This document shows, in pieces, positions 19,717 through 32,538 of a stretch of DNA of 64,000 nt; position 1 is the stretch's first letter, and each line of letters opens with the position of its first letter. The DNA comes from Williamsoniiplasma luminosum (lineage in GTDB: Bacteria > Bacillota_I > Bacilli_A > Mycoplasmatales > Mycoplasmataceae). A model generated the notes under the pieces. It did not search any database. It was not told the origin of the DNA and saw only the letters and a program-made list of their open reading frames with translations. Location: NCBI RefSeq assembly GCF_002803985.1, contig NZ_CP024963.1, positions 62,001-126,000 of the forward strand, in the 5' to 3' direction. A program made the position numbers and the translations under genes.

Positions 19717-22272
19717 TTATTTATTAAATTTTGGTCTAAAATCTTTGTTTCAAACATCAGCCATATTATCGTATAGATTAGTGTTTGTAACATTCGAAAC
19801 ATCTCATTTGGATAGATCTTGATTAAATGCTCTGGCTGATCAAAACATTCCTTCCACAGTAGTTACTTTTGAAGTATTTCACTTTGAAATATCTTGATTG
19901 AATGATGTAGCTCCCATAAACAATGCTTCCATATTAACTACATTTGATGTGTCTCAATTAGATATATCACTATTAAACTTTGGTTTATAAGCTAAAGCCT
20001 GAGACAAACTAATTATTTTTGGACTGATATAGTTAGGCACCTTTTCAACAGAATCAGGCAGAGTATTTCTTCATCCATTGCCATTTCAACCAATATTAAT
20101 AATTTCTTTTGTTCCTTCAGGAGCCCAAGTTGAAGTCACTTGAATCTTATTATTTCCATCTAAATAAATAGTATTAGAATTGGTGTCTCTATTTTTGATA
20201 AAATAGAGATCAATTTCTGAAGCGTACTTAAAGGTGTTATCATCACTTCCATTCCCGGTAACTTTTCATCGCTGAATATATGATTCATTTAAAGTCTTAT
20301 CTTCTTCAACAGTAATTCCACCTTCAACATCTAAATTTGCTTGATTAATTGCTTTTTGTAAATCAGATTGCTTTCAAAGATCTGTCATTTTTGTATTCAA
20401 AATTTTTACTATTGGGGTTTCAACTTTGGCAACTGAAGGGATAATAGTGTAATTCACAATAACTTCTCCAACATAGTCATAATTCCCTTTAATTTTTGCA
20501 CTAGTTTCATTAATGATTTCAATATCTAATCCTTGTAATTTAATTTCTGGGTTTTCCTTAATAACTATTCTTCTAATTGTTTCTTCTTGATTATTTTTTA
20601 CACGTCCTAGATTAGTCGTTGTAATCACTTTTTTAATATCAACTTTATTACTTTCTGACTTGATAAATGCTTCATAAGCTTCACTTAATGTTTTTGTCAC
20701 TTGTGTGACTTGCGCTTCTTGATCTGCTAATAAATTTTGCTCGCGGATATGTTCTGCTTTTTTAATTTCTCGTTCTAAATGATCAACAACTGCATGGAGT
20801 TTGTTATTTTTATCACCAAAAAGTAAACCTTTGGCTGTTGCAAGTGTTGTATCTAATCGGCTGTAATCAACAAATTTATTATCTGCTTGATAGAACTCAA
20901 GAATTGCCAACTGTAATTTGTTGATTGCTTGATAAACTTCTTTTTCTCGACTAATTCCAAGATCAGCAATGCCAACATCATTAGCTTTGATGATTGCATC
21001 AGTTAAATTATTTGTTACTTGTTCTGGTTTAAAGTGTTTTGAACTTGAAACTTGATTAGCTTCAGCTAATAAAGCATTTAATTTTTTAGAAGCCTTAACT
21101 GCTTTTAGATCTGGGTTTTTAATTGGATCATTAAAGTCATTAATTGCTTTTTGTAAATCGTCAATTGCTTTAGATAAAACACCTTCGTTTTCTATTTCGT
21201 TTTCATAAACACTATCAATTCCTTCGGCAAGCCCAATCGCTTTTTTCAATTCAGCATATTGAACAAAACCTTTATCTTTTTGTTCAATCTTATTGGCTTG
21301 CTGAATTAAATTTTCAAATGTATCTAGTTTTGGGTTGTCAACAGCATCTAATTTATTAGCATTTAATTCAATATCATTAGCTCTTGGAGCTAATTGCTGA
21401 CTATCTTGATTTTGTTCTAATACATCACCCAACATTCTATCATTTAAATTACTTCTTGTTAAGTTTCCATTTTCCACATTAGGTCTTTGGTTGTCAACGT
21501 TTGGTAACATAATCACACCAAAGATTGTTGATCATAAATGCTCTGCTGCTTTATCTACCGCGTTTCGATGTTCTTTGCTGTTATCTCAAGATTTTGCTTT
21601 TTGATAAATATTTTTAGCTTCTTCGAATGCTTGTTTCATTGCTTCAATGGCAGGATCTTTTGGGTCCTTTCGGTCAGTTTTAACTTTTCCATAAGAATTG
21701 ATATTTGCACCCAACATAAAGACATCAACCACTTCTCTGTCAGCCCTTGTAAAATCAAAAATTGCTGCATCTAATTTCGCAATAGCATCTCCAATTTCAT
21801 CTTGTTTATGAGCCAACGGTTTAGTTTTAACAATTCCTTTTCCATATCCAATTTCTTGATAAAGCGTGAATTTTGCTGAGTTAATCATTGTTGAATATGT
21901 ATTAGATTCAACTAGCTTTGCAGCCTCTTCAATTTTTGCTTCTAAAGCATTTAAGTCTGCTGAATTAAGTGTGAATTCAACTGTAAATGAACTGGCAAAC
22001 ATGTTTTGCCCATCTACCTCAATTGAACAAATAGTATCTGTTTCATGTTTAAATGAATCAAAATTAATAATTAGATCATCTTGGTTAAATGTATAGTTTG
22101 GATTGGCCTTTTTAATGCCTCCAATAATATATTTTTTGTCTAATCCATCTATCCCACCGATATTTGTCTTTAAACTTTTTAAATTGATGATTTTATGTCC
22201 GCAACTAACCACAAGCAAAGTGGTTGGAACAACCAAGGATATACCCACTAATATACTTAATAACTTTTTCAT
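19717..22272 (-). CDS. Surface lipoprotein A (Cys24; FIVAR-like and DUF285)
   Basis: 851-residue prelipoprotein. Signal and lipobox LLVVSCG put the lipidated cysteine at residue 24. Order: a beta module (about 25-105), helices (106-250), a polar Asn/Asp-rich linker (about 253-320), FIVAR-like helices (about 325-545), two more beta modules (about 550-725; the last ends APEGTKEIINIGWN), then three to four DUF285/BspA repeats such as FNQDISKWNTSKVT. Expected on the cell surface, as an adhesin or variable antigen; no direct proof. It is second in a two-gene unit with B, whose stop lies 54 bases upstream. Confidence 0.82.
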
Positions 22273-22326
22273 ACAAAATGCCTTTTATCTTTCTAAAAAA
22301 TTTTTTAATTTTTAGGTTTTTTATTG

Positions 22327-24567
22327 TTAGTTAAATTTTGGTTTTTGTTCTTGTTTTCATGTTGCTGGGGTGCCATCGTCAAATTCGAACTTATTTGTGA
22401 CTTTTTGAACGTCTCATTTAGATAGATCTTGACTAAATCGATAGGCGTATAGAAACATTCCTCCCATATTAGTAACATTTGAAGTGTTTCAGTTTGAAAT
22501 ATTATTATTAAAACGGTAAGCACCTCCAAACATTTGATACATGTTTGTGACATTTGAAGTGTTTCAGTTTGAAATGTCTCCATTAAAGATTTCAGCTCCG
22601 CCAAACATTTGCATCATGTTTGTGATATTTGAAGTATTTCATTTTGAAATATCTCCATTAAATGTTTTTGCTTCTAAAAACAAGTTTTTTGTGCTTTCTA
22701 TTTTTGGACTAATATAATTAGGAACTTGCTTAACAGTTTTAGGCAACTGATAAGCATTACCATTTTTATCTCAACCAATATTGATAAATTCTTCAATCCC
22801 TTCAGGAGCACTGTCATTAATTGCTTTGATGTCATCATTTTTATCAAGATAAATAGTTTTATCTTGATTCTCTCGATCTAAAACTTGATAGAGAGTTAAT
22901 TCACCTTTATATTTGCTGAAATCATATTTGTCATATGCTTGAACTTTAAAACGTTTAACTTTTGGGTTTTCACTATATTTAGTTTCAATTACTCTTAATG
23001 CATTCTTTTGATCAAAATTTTTCTTTTCAATTGCTAGTTGCAATTGATGAGCTGTTCAAAAATCTTTTTTTGTATTCACAAGATCATCAAGTTCATATCT
23101 AAGGTTTTCAATATCTAAAACAAAAGTCACAACTGTTGTTGCAAGATAATCATTAACCCCTGTTAGTTTAAGACTAAATTCCCCAGTGCCATTAAATAGT
23201 TCAACTTGACCCATTATATAATCTCGTCCTTCTTTAAGTTTAGGAAATTGAGCTTGTAACTTTTCTTTAATAGTTGGTATATTGTTATCTTTCAAAACAC
23301 CAAGCGAGGTTTTGTAAAAGATAACACTTGCTAGGTTAATTCGGTCTGCTGTACTGATAAACTTTAAAGTTGCTTGTCATAAATCCTCAGTCTTTTGATC
23401 AACTTCATCTTGTTTATCTACTGTTAATTTGTTCTCGATATATTTTTCAGCCTGATCAATGGCAGCTTTTAAAAGTTTCCAATCTTGATCACGTTTATTT
23501 TTTTGAGTCAGCTTGCTAGCCATTTTAATATTTGCTTTTAATCATGTTAAATCAGCTTCTTGATTTAATATGTTATTAAAATCTTTCATGATTCGTTGTA
23601 AGTCTTGAACTTCTTGATCAATTTTGCTTTGTTGGTCAAATGTTGGTTCAGCATCAACAATTCCTTGAGCATGCATAATTTTTGTTTGTAATCCTATTCA
23701 TGATGACTTTGGTTTTAAATCTTGTGAAATTTTTTGAGCATCAATGACTAATTGTTGTAGTGTGTCAACATTCGCTTTTTGTTTACCTGCATTAATGTAT
23801 GCTTCAATTGCTTTGTTTAATCTGATTGTCGCTTGTTCTACAAGGTCTTGATCGGCTGTTGTGTATTGCTTATTAACAACTTTTTTCCCCTCAACAATTG
23901 CACGATTTAACCCCGTTGCTGCTCTAAGATCTTTTTTAGGATAATCAATCAAAGCTTGACTCGCTTTATTGAGTGCATTCTTTAATTGAGTATAATCTGC
24001 AAATTCATTAGTTGAATTCAAAAAACCAAGCATTGCAGTTTGTAATTTAAAAACATTTTCATTGATTAACCCTTGATCTTTTCTTAATGAAGTTTTAGAT
24101 GCCACAGTTTCTATTTCTGTAATTAGGTTTTTTAATTTTGTTTTTTCTGTTGGTAATTTTTTCGGATTTTGTTCAAGCAGACTATTTGCATTAGCAATTC
24201 GATTTTTTAAAATTTCTATGTTGACTAATTCATCATCAGTTTGCTTAAAAAGATCCATTGCCGCTGTTAATCTTTCATAAGCTTCAGTTAAGACATTAAA
24301 GTTTTCTGTTTCATTGATATAGATATCCAAAGTCCCGTTAGCTTCTCCAATTGCTTCATGCAATAGTTTGTATGAAGCAATTGGTTTGCTTTGTTCTTGA
24401 TTTGTCAATGTGTTAGCATTAGCAATTAATTTAGTTAATTGTTCTCTAGTTATTATTGTAAGAACTGCAGGAATATTAGTTCTTGGTAATTTAGCAAAAG
24501 AAACAATCGCTGTTGCACTTGTTGAAACAAGTCCTAAAGTTCCTAATATACTTAATAGCTTTTTCAT
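22327..24567 (-). CDS. Surface protein B (no lipobox Cys; FIVAR-like and DUF285)
   Basis: 746 residues. Signal-like MKKLLSILGTLGLVSTSATA is followed by IVSF, with Phe at position 24 where lipoproteins have Cys. FIVAR-like helical repeats span about 30-410 (e.g. QGLINENVFKLQTAMLGFL), then a beta module with EGRDYIMGQVELFNG (about 430-500), a second one with YDKYDFSKYKGELTLYQV (about 540-600) and four DUF285 repeats (NTSNVTNMYQMFGGAYRFN type). Start taken at MKKLL rather than 12 codons upstream, because AAAGGA sits just before it. Lies directly upstream of lipoprotein A. An ATA-containing signal could suit signal peptidase I, or the segment may stay as a membrane anchor. Confidence 0.8.
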
Positions 24568-24888
24568 AATTTCAAGGATTCCTTTCGAGAGATAAATTGT
24601 CATTCCTTAGTGATATATTACTTTTTTTAAACAAAAATGCACAAAAAAGGCACAAAAATGAGAAATTTTATTACCAAAGATTAAATTATAATATGGTCTT
24701 AATGTTGTTCTCTTATTGGTTTTTTACTTTTAAGTCCAATTGAATTATCTAATTATACATTTTTTGCTTTACTCAAAACCAATAGCTTTGAGTTACAAAA
24801 ACATAAAAAACGAATTAAAAAGTGTCAGCGTGTGCTGACACTATAGAATATTATAAATTGTCTAATTTCTAATTAAATTAAAAGTAGA
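24568..24888. other. Gap between B and C
   Basis: Contains the terminator of C, a long-range inverted repeat (TATTGGTTTT about 24715 and AAAACCAATA about 24775) and a TATAAT on the minus strand at 24685-24690 that may serve gene B. Nothing else is seen. Confidence 0.5.
24822..24841 (-). terminator. Terminator of surface protein C
   Basis: GTGTCAGC, loop, GCTGACAC, then TTTTT on the minus strand. Confidence 0.8.
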
Positions 24889-27051
24889 TTAAATATTATG
24901 TACAAAGTTTGGTTTTGGTAAGGTTCAAGCAGTTGCATCTTTGTCAAAATCTTTATATGATGTAACTTTTGAAACATCTCAGCCTGATAGATCTTGATTA
25001 AAGTCTTTCGCTCCTTCAAACATACTATCCATGTTAGTTATGTTTGGACTAACATATTTTGGAACTTTTTGAACAGTTGAAGGCATTTTGTATGCTTTAC
25101 CAGTTTTATCTCAACCTAAATTAACAATTTCCTTAGTTCCTTCAGGAGCAACACCATCTATTCATTTTAGGTTACCTCATATATCTAAATACATTGTTAG
25201 ACTTTGAGTTTCTCTATTTAAAATTTGATCAACAATGAATCCACCTTTATATCTACTATAGTTAGATTTTTCATTTGCTTTAATTGAAAATCTTTTAACC
25301 CCAATATCTGCATATTCAAATTCTGTATCTACTTCAATTGCATTTTTTCTATCTATTTTTTTATCTTCAATAGCTTTTTGTAAAGGACCAATCTTTCAAA
25401 TTTCTTTTGAAGAATGAATCATGTCTTCAATTTCTTTTTGAATGTGTCCGATAGGTAAAGTGAAAATTAAAATTGAATTGCTTCTATAATTACCAATACC
25501 TTCAATTTTGACATATCATTTTGCTACATCGCCTTTATCTACATCATCTATTGTAGGATCTCCAATTGTATAGTCATCCCCTTCTTTAACAGGTGTATCT
25601 TTAAATTTTTCAATTATTGCATTTTTCACTGTATCTTTATCATTGTTTGGCAATAGACCAAGACTGGTATAAGCAGGGATATAAAGTTGAATATATGATC
25701 TATTCTTTTGTCCTGCAAAATGAAGCATAGCATCTCATAAAATTTCATGTTCATTTTCAACTTCACCTTGTTTATCGATAGTTGGGCTTGTTCCTAAAAA
25801 TTCCGTTGCTCTTTTAAGAGCAGCTTCGAATGTTTTAATATCACCTGGTCTTTTTTTATCTTTATTGCCGTTTTGTAATTTTGTTGCTTGTTCAATTGTT
25901 GTTTTAAACGTTTCAATATTTGCTGGCTCATTCTCAGCCGCTTCAAAAGTTTTGATAGCCGCTTCTAATTCTTTTATTTTTGCTTCGACAAATTTTTCCC
26001 TATCGATTGAGGGTTCACCATTAACAATTCCTTGGGCAGTCGCAATTTTTTCTTCAAACTCTTTACGAGACTCTTTATTTTTATAACGGTGCTTGTCTAA
26101 TTTAGCAATTGTCTTGGCTTCTTCTAACAATGTCTTTAAATTTGGAAGATTTTTTGCCTTCTCTTTATTTGAATCTTTAAATATTACAAAAGCTTCTTCT
26201 ACTTTTTGGGTTCATCCATCAACCACTTTTTGTCCTTCAACACCTGATAGTTCAGATGAAATAAGGATCTGGAATGCACCCTTCAGTACTATTTCAAATG
26301 TCCCTCTTGCTATGTTATTATGTTTGTGTCCAGCATCAGAACCCCAATAACTGTTTCCTTCTTGATATGCAGCAGTTAACTTAGATTTATCTACTGATTT
26401 TTCATTCCCTTTATAAATGAGCATCGCGTTTTGCAAGTTGTTTGCTGCTAAATTCACATCGTTCTGTTTTGACATAGGTAGTTTATCTTTACCACCCAAA
26501 ACATCTTTAGCTTCTTCTAGTGCTTTTTTTAACGCTTCTATAGGATCAGCCTTTGCTGGTTTGGTTTCTGGTTGGGTTTCATCTAAATTTCTTGTTTTAA
26601 ATGAAGTTTCTGGTGCGGGAGGTTTTTGTTCACCTTGACCTTGCTCTTCATAACCTTTAATAATGTTTTCAGCTTGTTCAATTCGTGTATTCAATCTTGT
26701 TATTTCTGCATAAGCATTACTATTTGAATCTTTGAATTTATTCATGGCTTGTTCTAAAGTAGTAGTAGCATTACTCAAGGCATCTCCATTTTCTTTTGTA
26801 TTTTCATAGATTTCTAAAGTACCTTTAGCTTCTCCAATTGCATTAAATAACTTTTTATTAGCTTCATTAGTTTTATCTTGACCTTCATTTTTTACTAATT
26901 CTTCAGCTTCTATTATTAATTTTTTTAAAGCAGTTACTTCAGGCGCTTCTTCCCCTTCTTTGCTTTTTGGAATGGTCGTCAAAGAAATGACAGCTGTTGC
27001 ACTTGTTGAGACTAGTCCAAGAGTTCCTAATAAACTTAATAATTTTTTCAT
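24889..27051 (-). CDS. Surface protein C (no lipobox Cys)
   Basis: 720 residues; signal ends TAVISL with Leu24. Helical FIVAR-like segments (about 30-130 and 190-430) are interrupted by an acidic Gln/Pro linker (about 140-185, GYEEQGQGEQKPPAPE). One beta module (about 445-525, KEGDDYTIGDPT), a second (about 560-630) and only one to two DUF285 repeats (FNQDLSGWDVSKVTSYKDF) remain before the short tail PKPNFVHNI. This is the most divergent member of the array and stands alone, with terminator structures on both sides, not paired with a Cys24 gene. Start MKKLLSLL follows AAAGGA. Confidence 0.8.
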
Positions 27052-27480
27052 AATGTAAAAAAATCCTTTCGTAGATATAGTTATCTAATTATTATCTTAT
27101 TGCTTTTTTAGACAAAAACCACAGATTAGACCCAAAAATCTACTATTTTTATCCAAAAATAATGCTTTTTATTGTAAATTTTGATGTTTTAAAGACCCAG
27201 TATAAGTTTATCTGGGTAAGTTTTTTTATCCTTAATAAGTGAAATGCAGTTTCTATTTAATGTGTTTATACCGGTTTTTTAAATATAAAAATCATTATTT
27301 CTATCCAAGCAGTCCATGATTTACCAAAGACTTGACCAATACATTTTTCATAATTACAAAATATCTTTATATAATTCAATATAAAAAAATCGAATTTAAA
27401 AAACGTTAGCATGTGTTGCTAACGTTACTTTTTTAAAATTAATAAAATGACTTTTTAATTCGATATGCTAACCATATTTT
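27052..27480. other. Gap between C and D
   Basis: Upstream of C, the minus strand has TTTTTGTCTAAAAAAGCAAT, close to the block before K, L and M, so a shared promoter is plausible. A small hairpin ACCCAG/CTGGGT lies at 27195-27217. The terminator of D is at 27402-27426. Otherwise AT-rich with no gene. Confidence 0.5.
27402..27426 (-). terminator. Terminator of lipoprotein D
   Basis: AACGTTAGCA with its complement TGCTAACGTT, followed by TTTTT on the minus strand. Confidence 0.8.
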
Positions 27481-30090
27481 TTACATTACTCATTTTGGGT
27501 GTATTTCAGGGAAAGATTCAATTCCTGAAGCTATTGCAAAATTTTCATGATGTTTAACTTTTTGAACATTTCAACCCGAAAGATCTTGTCTAAATGCCAT
27601 TGTTATTTTAAACATTTCAGTCATGTCAGTTACATTATCAGTCTTTCATTTTGAAATATCACTATTAAAGTGCTGAGCACCATAAAACATTTCTTTCATG
27701 TTAGTTACATTGATTGTGTTTCAGTTTGAAAGATCACTCTCAAAATTTGCAGACATGAAAAACATTTCTTGCATACTAGTTACATGTGAGGTATCTCATC
27801 TTGAAAGATCCACACTGCCTGCAAATGCATGTTTAAACAATCCATCTAGTTTAGTTATCTTAGGACTAATGTAAATTGGAACTTTTTTAATATGATCAGG
27901 CATTACATGTGCTTGCCCATTTTTATCTCAACCAATATGAAGAATTTCTTCAATATGCCTTGGAGCACTACGTTCTACTGAATACATTTTGTTATAAATG
28001 TGGTCAAAATAGATCGTTTTTGAATTTGTATCTCTATTTTTGACAAAATAAATTTCAATTGATGAAGCATAATTAAATTCATTATCACTTTGTGCTTGAC
28101 CAATGAATTTTCATTTTTGAAGACCATGTGTATCTCATTCATTAACTTTTTGTACCTTAATTCCGTCTTTTATATCAAATTTTGCATCATCAATTGCTTT
28201 TTGCAATTGATCATCGGTTCAAAATTCTGTCATTTTAGAATTTAAAATTTCTTTTAATTTATATTCAAGTTCTGTGATTTGTTGAATTAATGTGTATTGG
28301 ACATTTATTGTTCCAAAATGATTTCAAGTTCCAGTAATTTCTACATTGTTATTGTTTAAAACTTCGATATCAAATTTTGCATCCTTAGCATCTGGATTCT
28401 TTTTAAGAATTGCTTTTCTAATTGATTCTTCATCATTATTTGGAATGCGATCTAGATTCTTATTTTTAATAACTGTTTTAATATCAGTTTTGTTTGGACT
28501 TCTTTCAAATCTTTCCATTGCCTTGGTTAATTGGTCAATATAATTTTTAATTTGATTTTGGTTTTCAAATGTTAAATTTTTAGCATCATCTTCTGTTTGT
28601 TGAATTACTTCATTAAATCATCTTGTTGCTTCTTCAGTTTTATTTACTTTTTTTGGTAAAGCATTTGCTTCATCAATTGTTTTATTTAATTCTTTAAGAT
28701 CAAATACATTAATAGCACTATAGAATTTAATGATGGCTGATTGTAATGTTTTTATTGCTTTAAAAACTTCATCTTCTTGGCTAATTCCCAAATTAGACTT
28801 CACAATTTTACTTGCTTCTATAACTGCATTATTTAATTTTTTAACTGCATCTTCTGATTTATACTTTGTATTTTTTAAAGCGTCATTAGCTTCAGTTATT
28901 CTAGTTTGTAAATTTTCTGTTGCTTCAATTGCTTTAATATCTTGTTGACGATCAAATTTTCTCATTGCAGCTTGTAAATATTCAAGGGCATCTTCTAAAA
29001 TGTATGGATGATTTAATTCATTCTGATAAATAGCACTCACACCTTGTGCATGACCAATAGCTTTTTTCAATTCTGCATACTTGTCAAAGCCTTTATCATT
29101 TTGTTTAATATCTTTGGCTTTGTTGATTAAAGTTTCTAATTGTTGTTTTGTTGTATTATTTGTGTTTTCTAAATCACCACTCTTAATAGATTTACTATCA
29201 TCCTCTAAAACTAATGGATTAGTTTTTTCTGGAACATTTTTTCTTAAAGGGTTTGTTTGGTTTTCAACAATCAAATCAACATTCTTTTGATTTGATTGTT
29301 GAACATTATAATTATAAATATCTGGTTTGATCACAAAAGCAAGAATGGCTGCTCACAATGAATTAGCAGCTTTGTTTATATCATCTTGGTGATCCACAGC
29401 GTTTCAGTTTTTAGTTTCTTCTATCTTGGATTGTGCTAAAGTAATGGCCTCTTGTAAAGTCTTTTTGCAATCATCGTCTTTTTTAGTTGTTGTTAAAACT
29501 TCTTGTGCTGTTTTAATATTTTCTTTTAACATTCATAAATCAACTGTTTTACGACCACAAGTTTCAAATCAATCAATTGCATCTTCTAATTTTTGACAAG
29601 TTTCTGCAACTTCAGCTTCTTTATTAATTGTTGGAGCAACACTAGCAACTCCTTCGGCATACCCGATTTGTTCAGAAAATGTAAATCATTCGTCATTCAT
29701 TACAATCTCTTTTTTAACATTATTTGCTTGGTTAATTAATTGTTTTAATTTTTCTAAATTTGCTAAGTTAAGTTTAAAATGAACTATATGTGTCCCAACA
29801 AATGTAGTTTTTCCTTCTAATTGAACATAATAAATTCTATTCTCAGGGCTGTCTGATTTTTCGAATTCTAATGAATCAAAATTAACATCTATATCAGCAC
29901 TACTCATTTTGTAATTTGGATTTACCTTCTGAAATGCTTTAATAATTGCTTCTTTATTCAATTGATTAATGGCACCTAGATCAGTTTGAAAATTACTAAT
30001 TGAGATTAATTGAGTTCCACAACTAACAACAAGCAAAGTGGTTGGAACAACTAAAAACACACTTGCAAATATAGTTAATAATTTTTTCAT
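27481..30090 (-). CDS. Surface lipoprotein D (Cys24; FIVAR-like and DUF285)
   Basis: 869-residue prelipoprotein with LLVVSCG, Cys24. It follows the plan of A: beta module (about 25-105), helices, polar linker near residues 253-330 containing QQSNQKNVDLIVENQTNP, FIVAR-like helices (about 330-520), beta modules (about 525-710) and four DUF285 repeats (FNSDISKWKTDNVTDM). The C-terminal tail differs from its paralogues: it ends EIHPKWVM instead of KPKFN, which suggests an independently replaced end. E lies upstream, 266 bases away. Confidence 0.82.
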
Positions 30091-30226
30091 TTATATTTCT
30101 TTTCTTTCCCAAAAAATTTTATTTTTTGTTTCTTATTTTCTTGTTATTGATTGAGTCTTTAATTAAACAATTTTCAACACTGACTGAGTGTTCAAAGAAT
30201 TAAAGTCCTTAGTTTTAAGAAAAATT

Positions 30227-30260
30227 CAACTCATGTTAGTTCACAAACGAACATGAGTTG
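30227..30260 (-). terminator. Probable terminator of surface protein E
   Basis: CAACTCATGTT and AACATGAGTTG form an 11-base stem, followed on the minus strand by AATTTTTC. A second hairpin (AGTTCTAACA at 30331 and its complement ending at 30358) covers the E stop codon itself. Confidence 0.6.
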
Positions 30261-30356
30261 ATATCTTTCCATGAATAAAGGCATTAAACGCCATTTATTA
30301 CCATTATTTTAATTAGCATTTAAGCTATGTAGTTCTAACAATTGTTGTTGTTAGAA

Positions 30357-32120
30357 CTATTTTTCTAATTTTTGAGATATTATTAGATCCCCACTAAATG
30401 AACTGTAATCAAAACTTTTATTTGCACTAATTCTGAAATTTTTACCTTCAACTGTTCCGTCGTTTGGCATTTCTTTTACTATTAACCCATTTGTACGATC
30501 TAATCCAGCATCATTAATTGCAGCTTGTAAGTCAGAAACTGTTCAAAGTTGATCTTTCTTGTCATTTACGATTTTTGTAAGTTGATCTTTAATATAATCG
30601 ATTTTTAATACAAATTTTACAATTGTTGTGTCTGAGTAGTCACCAGTTCCTGTAAGAACAACATGATATTTTTCACCTTTTGTTGTTTGTTCAGCATTTC
30701 CGATTGTGTATGAAGCAAACTCTTTAAAATCTTTTTCTAATTGTGCTTTAATAGTTGCTTCTTCAATATTTTCTAAAGGAGCACTCAATAAAGTATTATT
30801 AGCAATTTCATGTCTAATATCAGTTCTTTCTACTGAACTTAAGAAATCAACAGTTGCTTTTCACATAGCATTAGCTGCAGTATTAACTTCAACTTGTTTA
30901 TCAATATCTGGTTGTTTGTTAACTTCTGTCTCTGATCCTAATACTTTTTCAGCTGCTGCAATTGCATCATTAAAAGTCTTAATTGCTTTAGGTGTTTTAT
31001 TTGTATCTTTAATTGCTTTGGCAGCAGTGATGTTTGCTTTTAACATATCAATATTTGCTTTAGCATTATCTGAACCTGTAAATGCTTTAATTGCAGCATC
31101 TAATTTGTTAGTTTCAGCTTTAATTGCTTCTTCTTGACCTTTAACTGGTTTACCATCAACAATTCCTTGTGCATGTCCAATTGCTGTTTGGAAGATAATA
31201 CGATTTGCTTCAGTTTTGTGATTTGGAACAACTGCATCAGCATTAGCAACATTGTTAGCTTCTTTAATTTTTGCAATTAATGCTTTTAAATCAACACCTT
31301 CTTCATTTTCAGGATTAAGCGGTGGTAATCCTGCTTTTTCATATTTTGCAATTGCATCTAGCAATGCTTGAGTTGCTTTGTTTACAATGTCTTGTTTACC
31401 TGTTGTGTGGTTCTCACGAACAACAGCTTCAGCTGTTTTAATTGCTTCTAATATGCTTTTATTTGCTGCATCGTTTTTATCTTTGTTTTTATCTTTGTGA
31501 GAATTAGTAGCTTTAATAATTGCAGCGTCTAATTCTTTATAATCTGCTCTTTCATTAGTTGCTTTTAAAAAGTCAACCATAGCTTTTTGTAATACCAATA
31601 CAGCATTATCAACTTCTTTTTGTTCACTTAACATATGTGTAGCTTTGAAAATATTATTTGCATCTTCAATTGCTTCTTCAAAATCTGTTTTGGCTTGGTC
31701 AAGTTTATTATTATTAGTTGGTTTTGCAAGATGTTCTTTTGCATCTTTAATTCTTTCATCTAATAGTTTTTTATCAGCATTTTTTGCTTTTATATTTTCA
31801 AATACATTAATTGCATCTTGTAATGTTGTTTTAGCAATTGCTAAAACACCAATATGATCATCTTCATTTTTATAAATATCAAGAGTCCCGTTAGCTGCTC
31901 CAATTGCATTGTGTAATGCTTGGTATGCTTCAACTCCTTTATTTGGTTGTTTAACTAATTCTTTAGCTTCCTCGATTAAAGCATTTAATTCTTTTTGAAT
32001 CCCGTTTTCAGTTTCTACTTCTGAGTTATTATCTTTTGTTATTTCTGTAAAAGAAACAACAGCTGTTGCACTGGTTGAAACTAGTCCAAGAGTTCCTAAT
32101 ATACTTAATAATTTTTTCAT
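30357..32120 (-). CDS. Surface protein E, lacking DUF285 repeats
   Basis: 587 residues; signal TAVVSF, Phe24. Ala/Lys-rich FIVAR-like helices cover about 30-440 (e.g. VNKATQALLDAIAKYEKAG), then one beta module (about 445-525, FASYTIGNAEQTTKGE) and part of the next, ending FSGDLIISQKLEK and TAG. All paralogues except K continue here into an APEG.KEIINIG segment and BspA repeats; none is found in any frame downstream, so the C-terminal region has been lost. Start MKKLLSIL is preferred to an ATG seven codons upstream. Cleaner Ala-rich composition than its neighbours. Confidence 0.8.
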
Positions 32121-32538
32121 TATATAATAGTTTCCTTTCAAAGGCTAAAAAAGCCAATAAATCAAGTATACACATATGAAACTCAAAATAAAAGAGTAAA
32201 AACACAAAAATTACCATTTTTTTACCTTTTATGGGTGAAAAAATGGTGGAAATACATATTTTTCTAAAGGAGCACTTTAAATGTAAATTTATAGTCTAGT
32301 AAATAAACTAACATTAAAATCTAAAAAAATATCACTTTTCAGTTTTTGATTTTTATTAAAGATTTAATTAAAAGATCACATTTAAATGAATAATTTTATG
32401 CAAAATATACTCAACATAATTTAATCTAAAATAGGAAATGATCTTCCTAGTAAAGAACAACAAAATGAAAATACACTAGCAAAAGCTAGTGTATCAATTA
32501 TTAAATTTTAAAATTAAGCGTTGATGTTTTAAGATAAT
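32121..32538. other. Gap between E and F
   Basis: Right part holds the E promoter region with TATACT (32165-32170) and a GGCTTTTTTAGCC palindrome near the ribosome binding site. The left part (from about 32334) is homologous to 40581-40785 and belongs to the duplicated segment. Confidence 0.5.
32471..32494 (-). terminator. Terminator of lipoprotein F
   Basis: ATACACTAGC, AAAA loop, GCTAGTGTAT, with a T-rich minus-strand flank. Confidence 0.8.
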
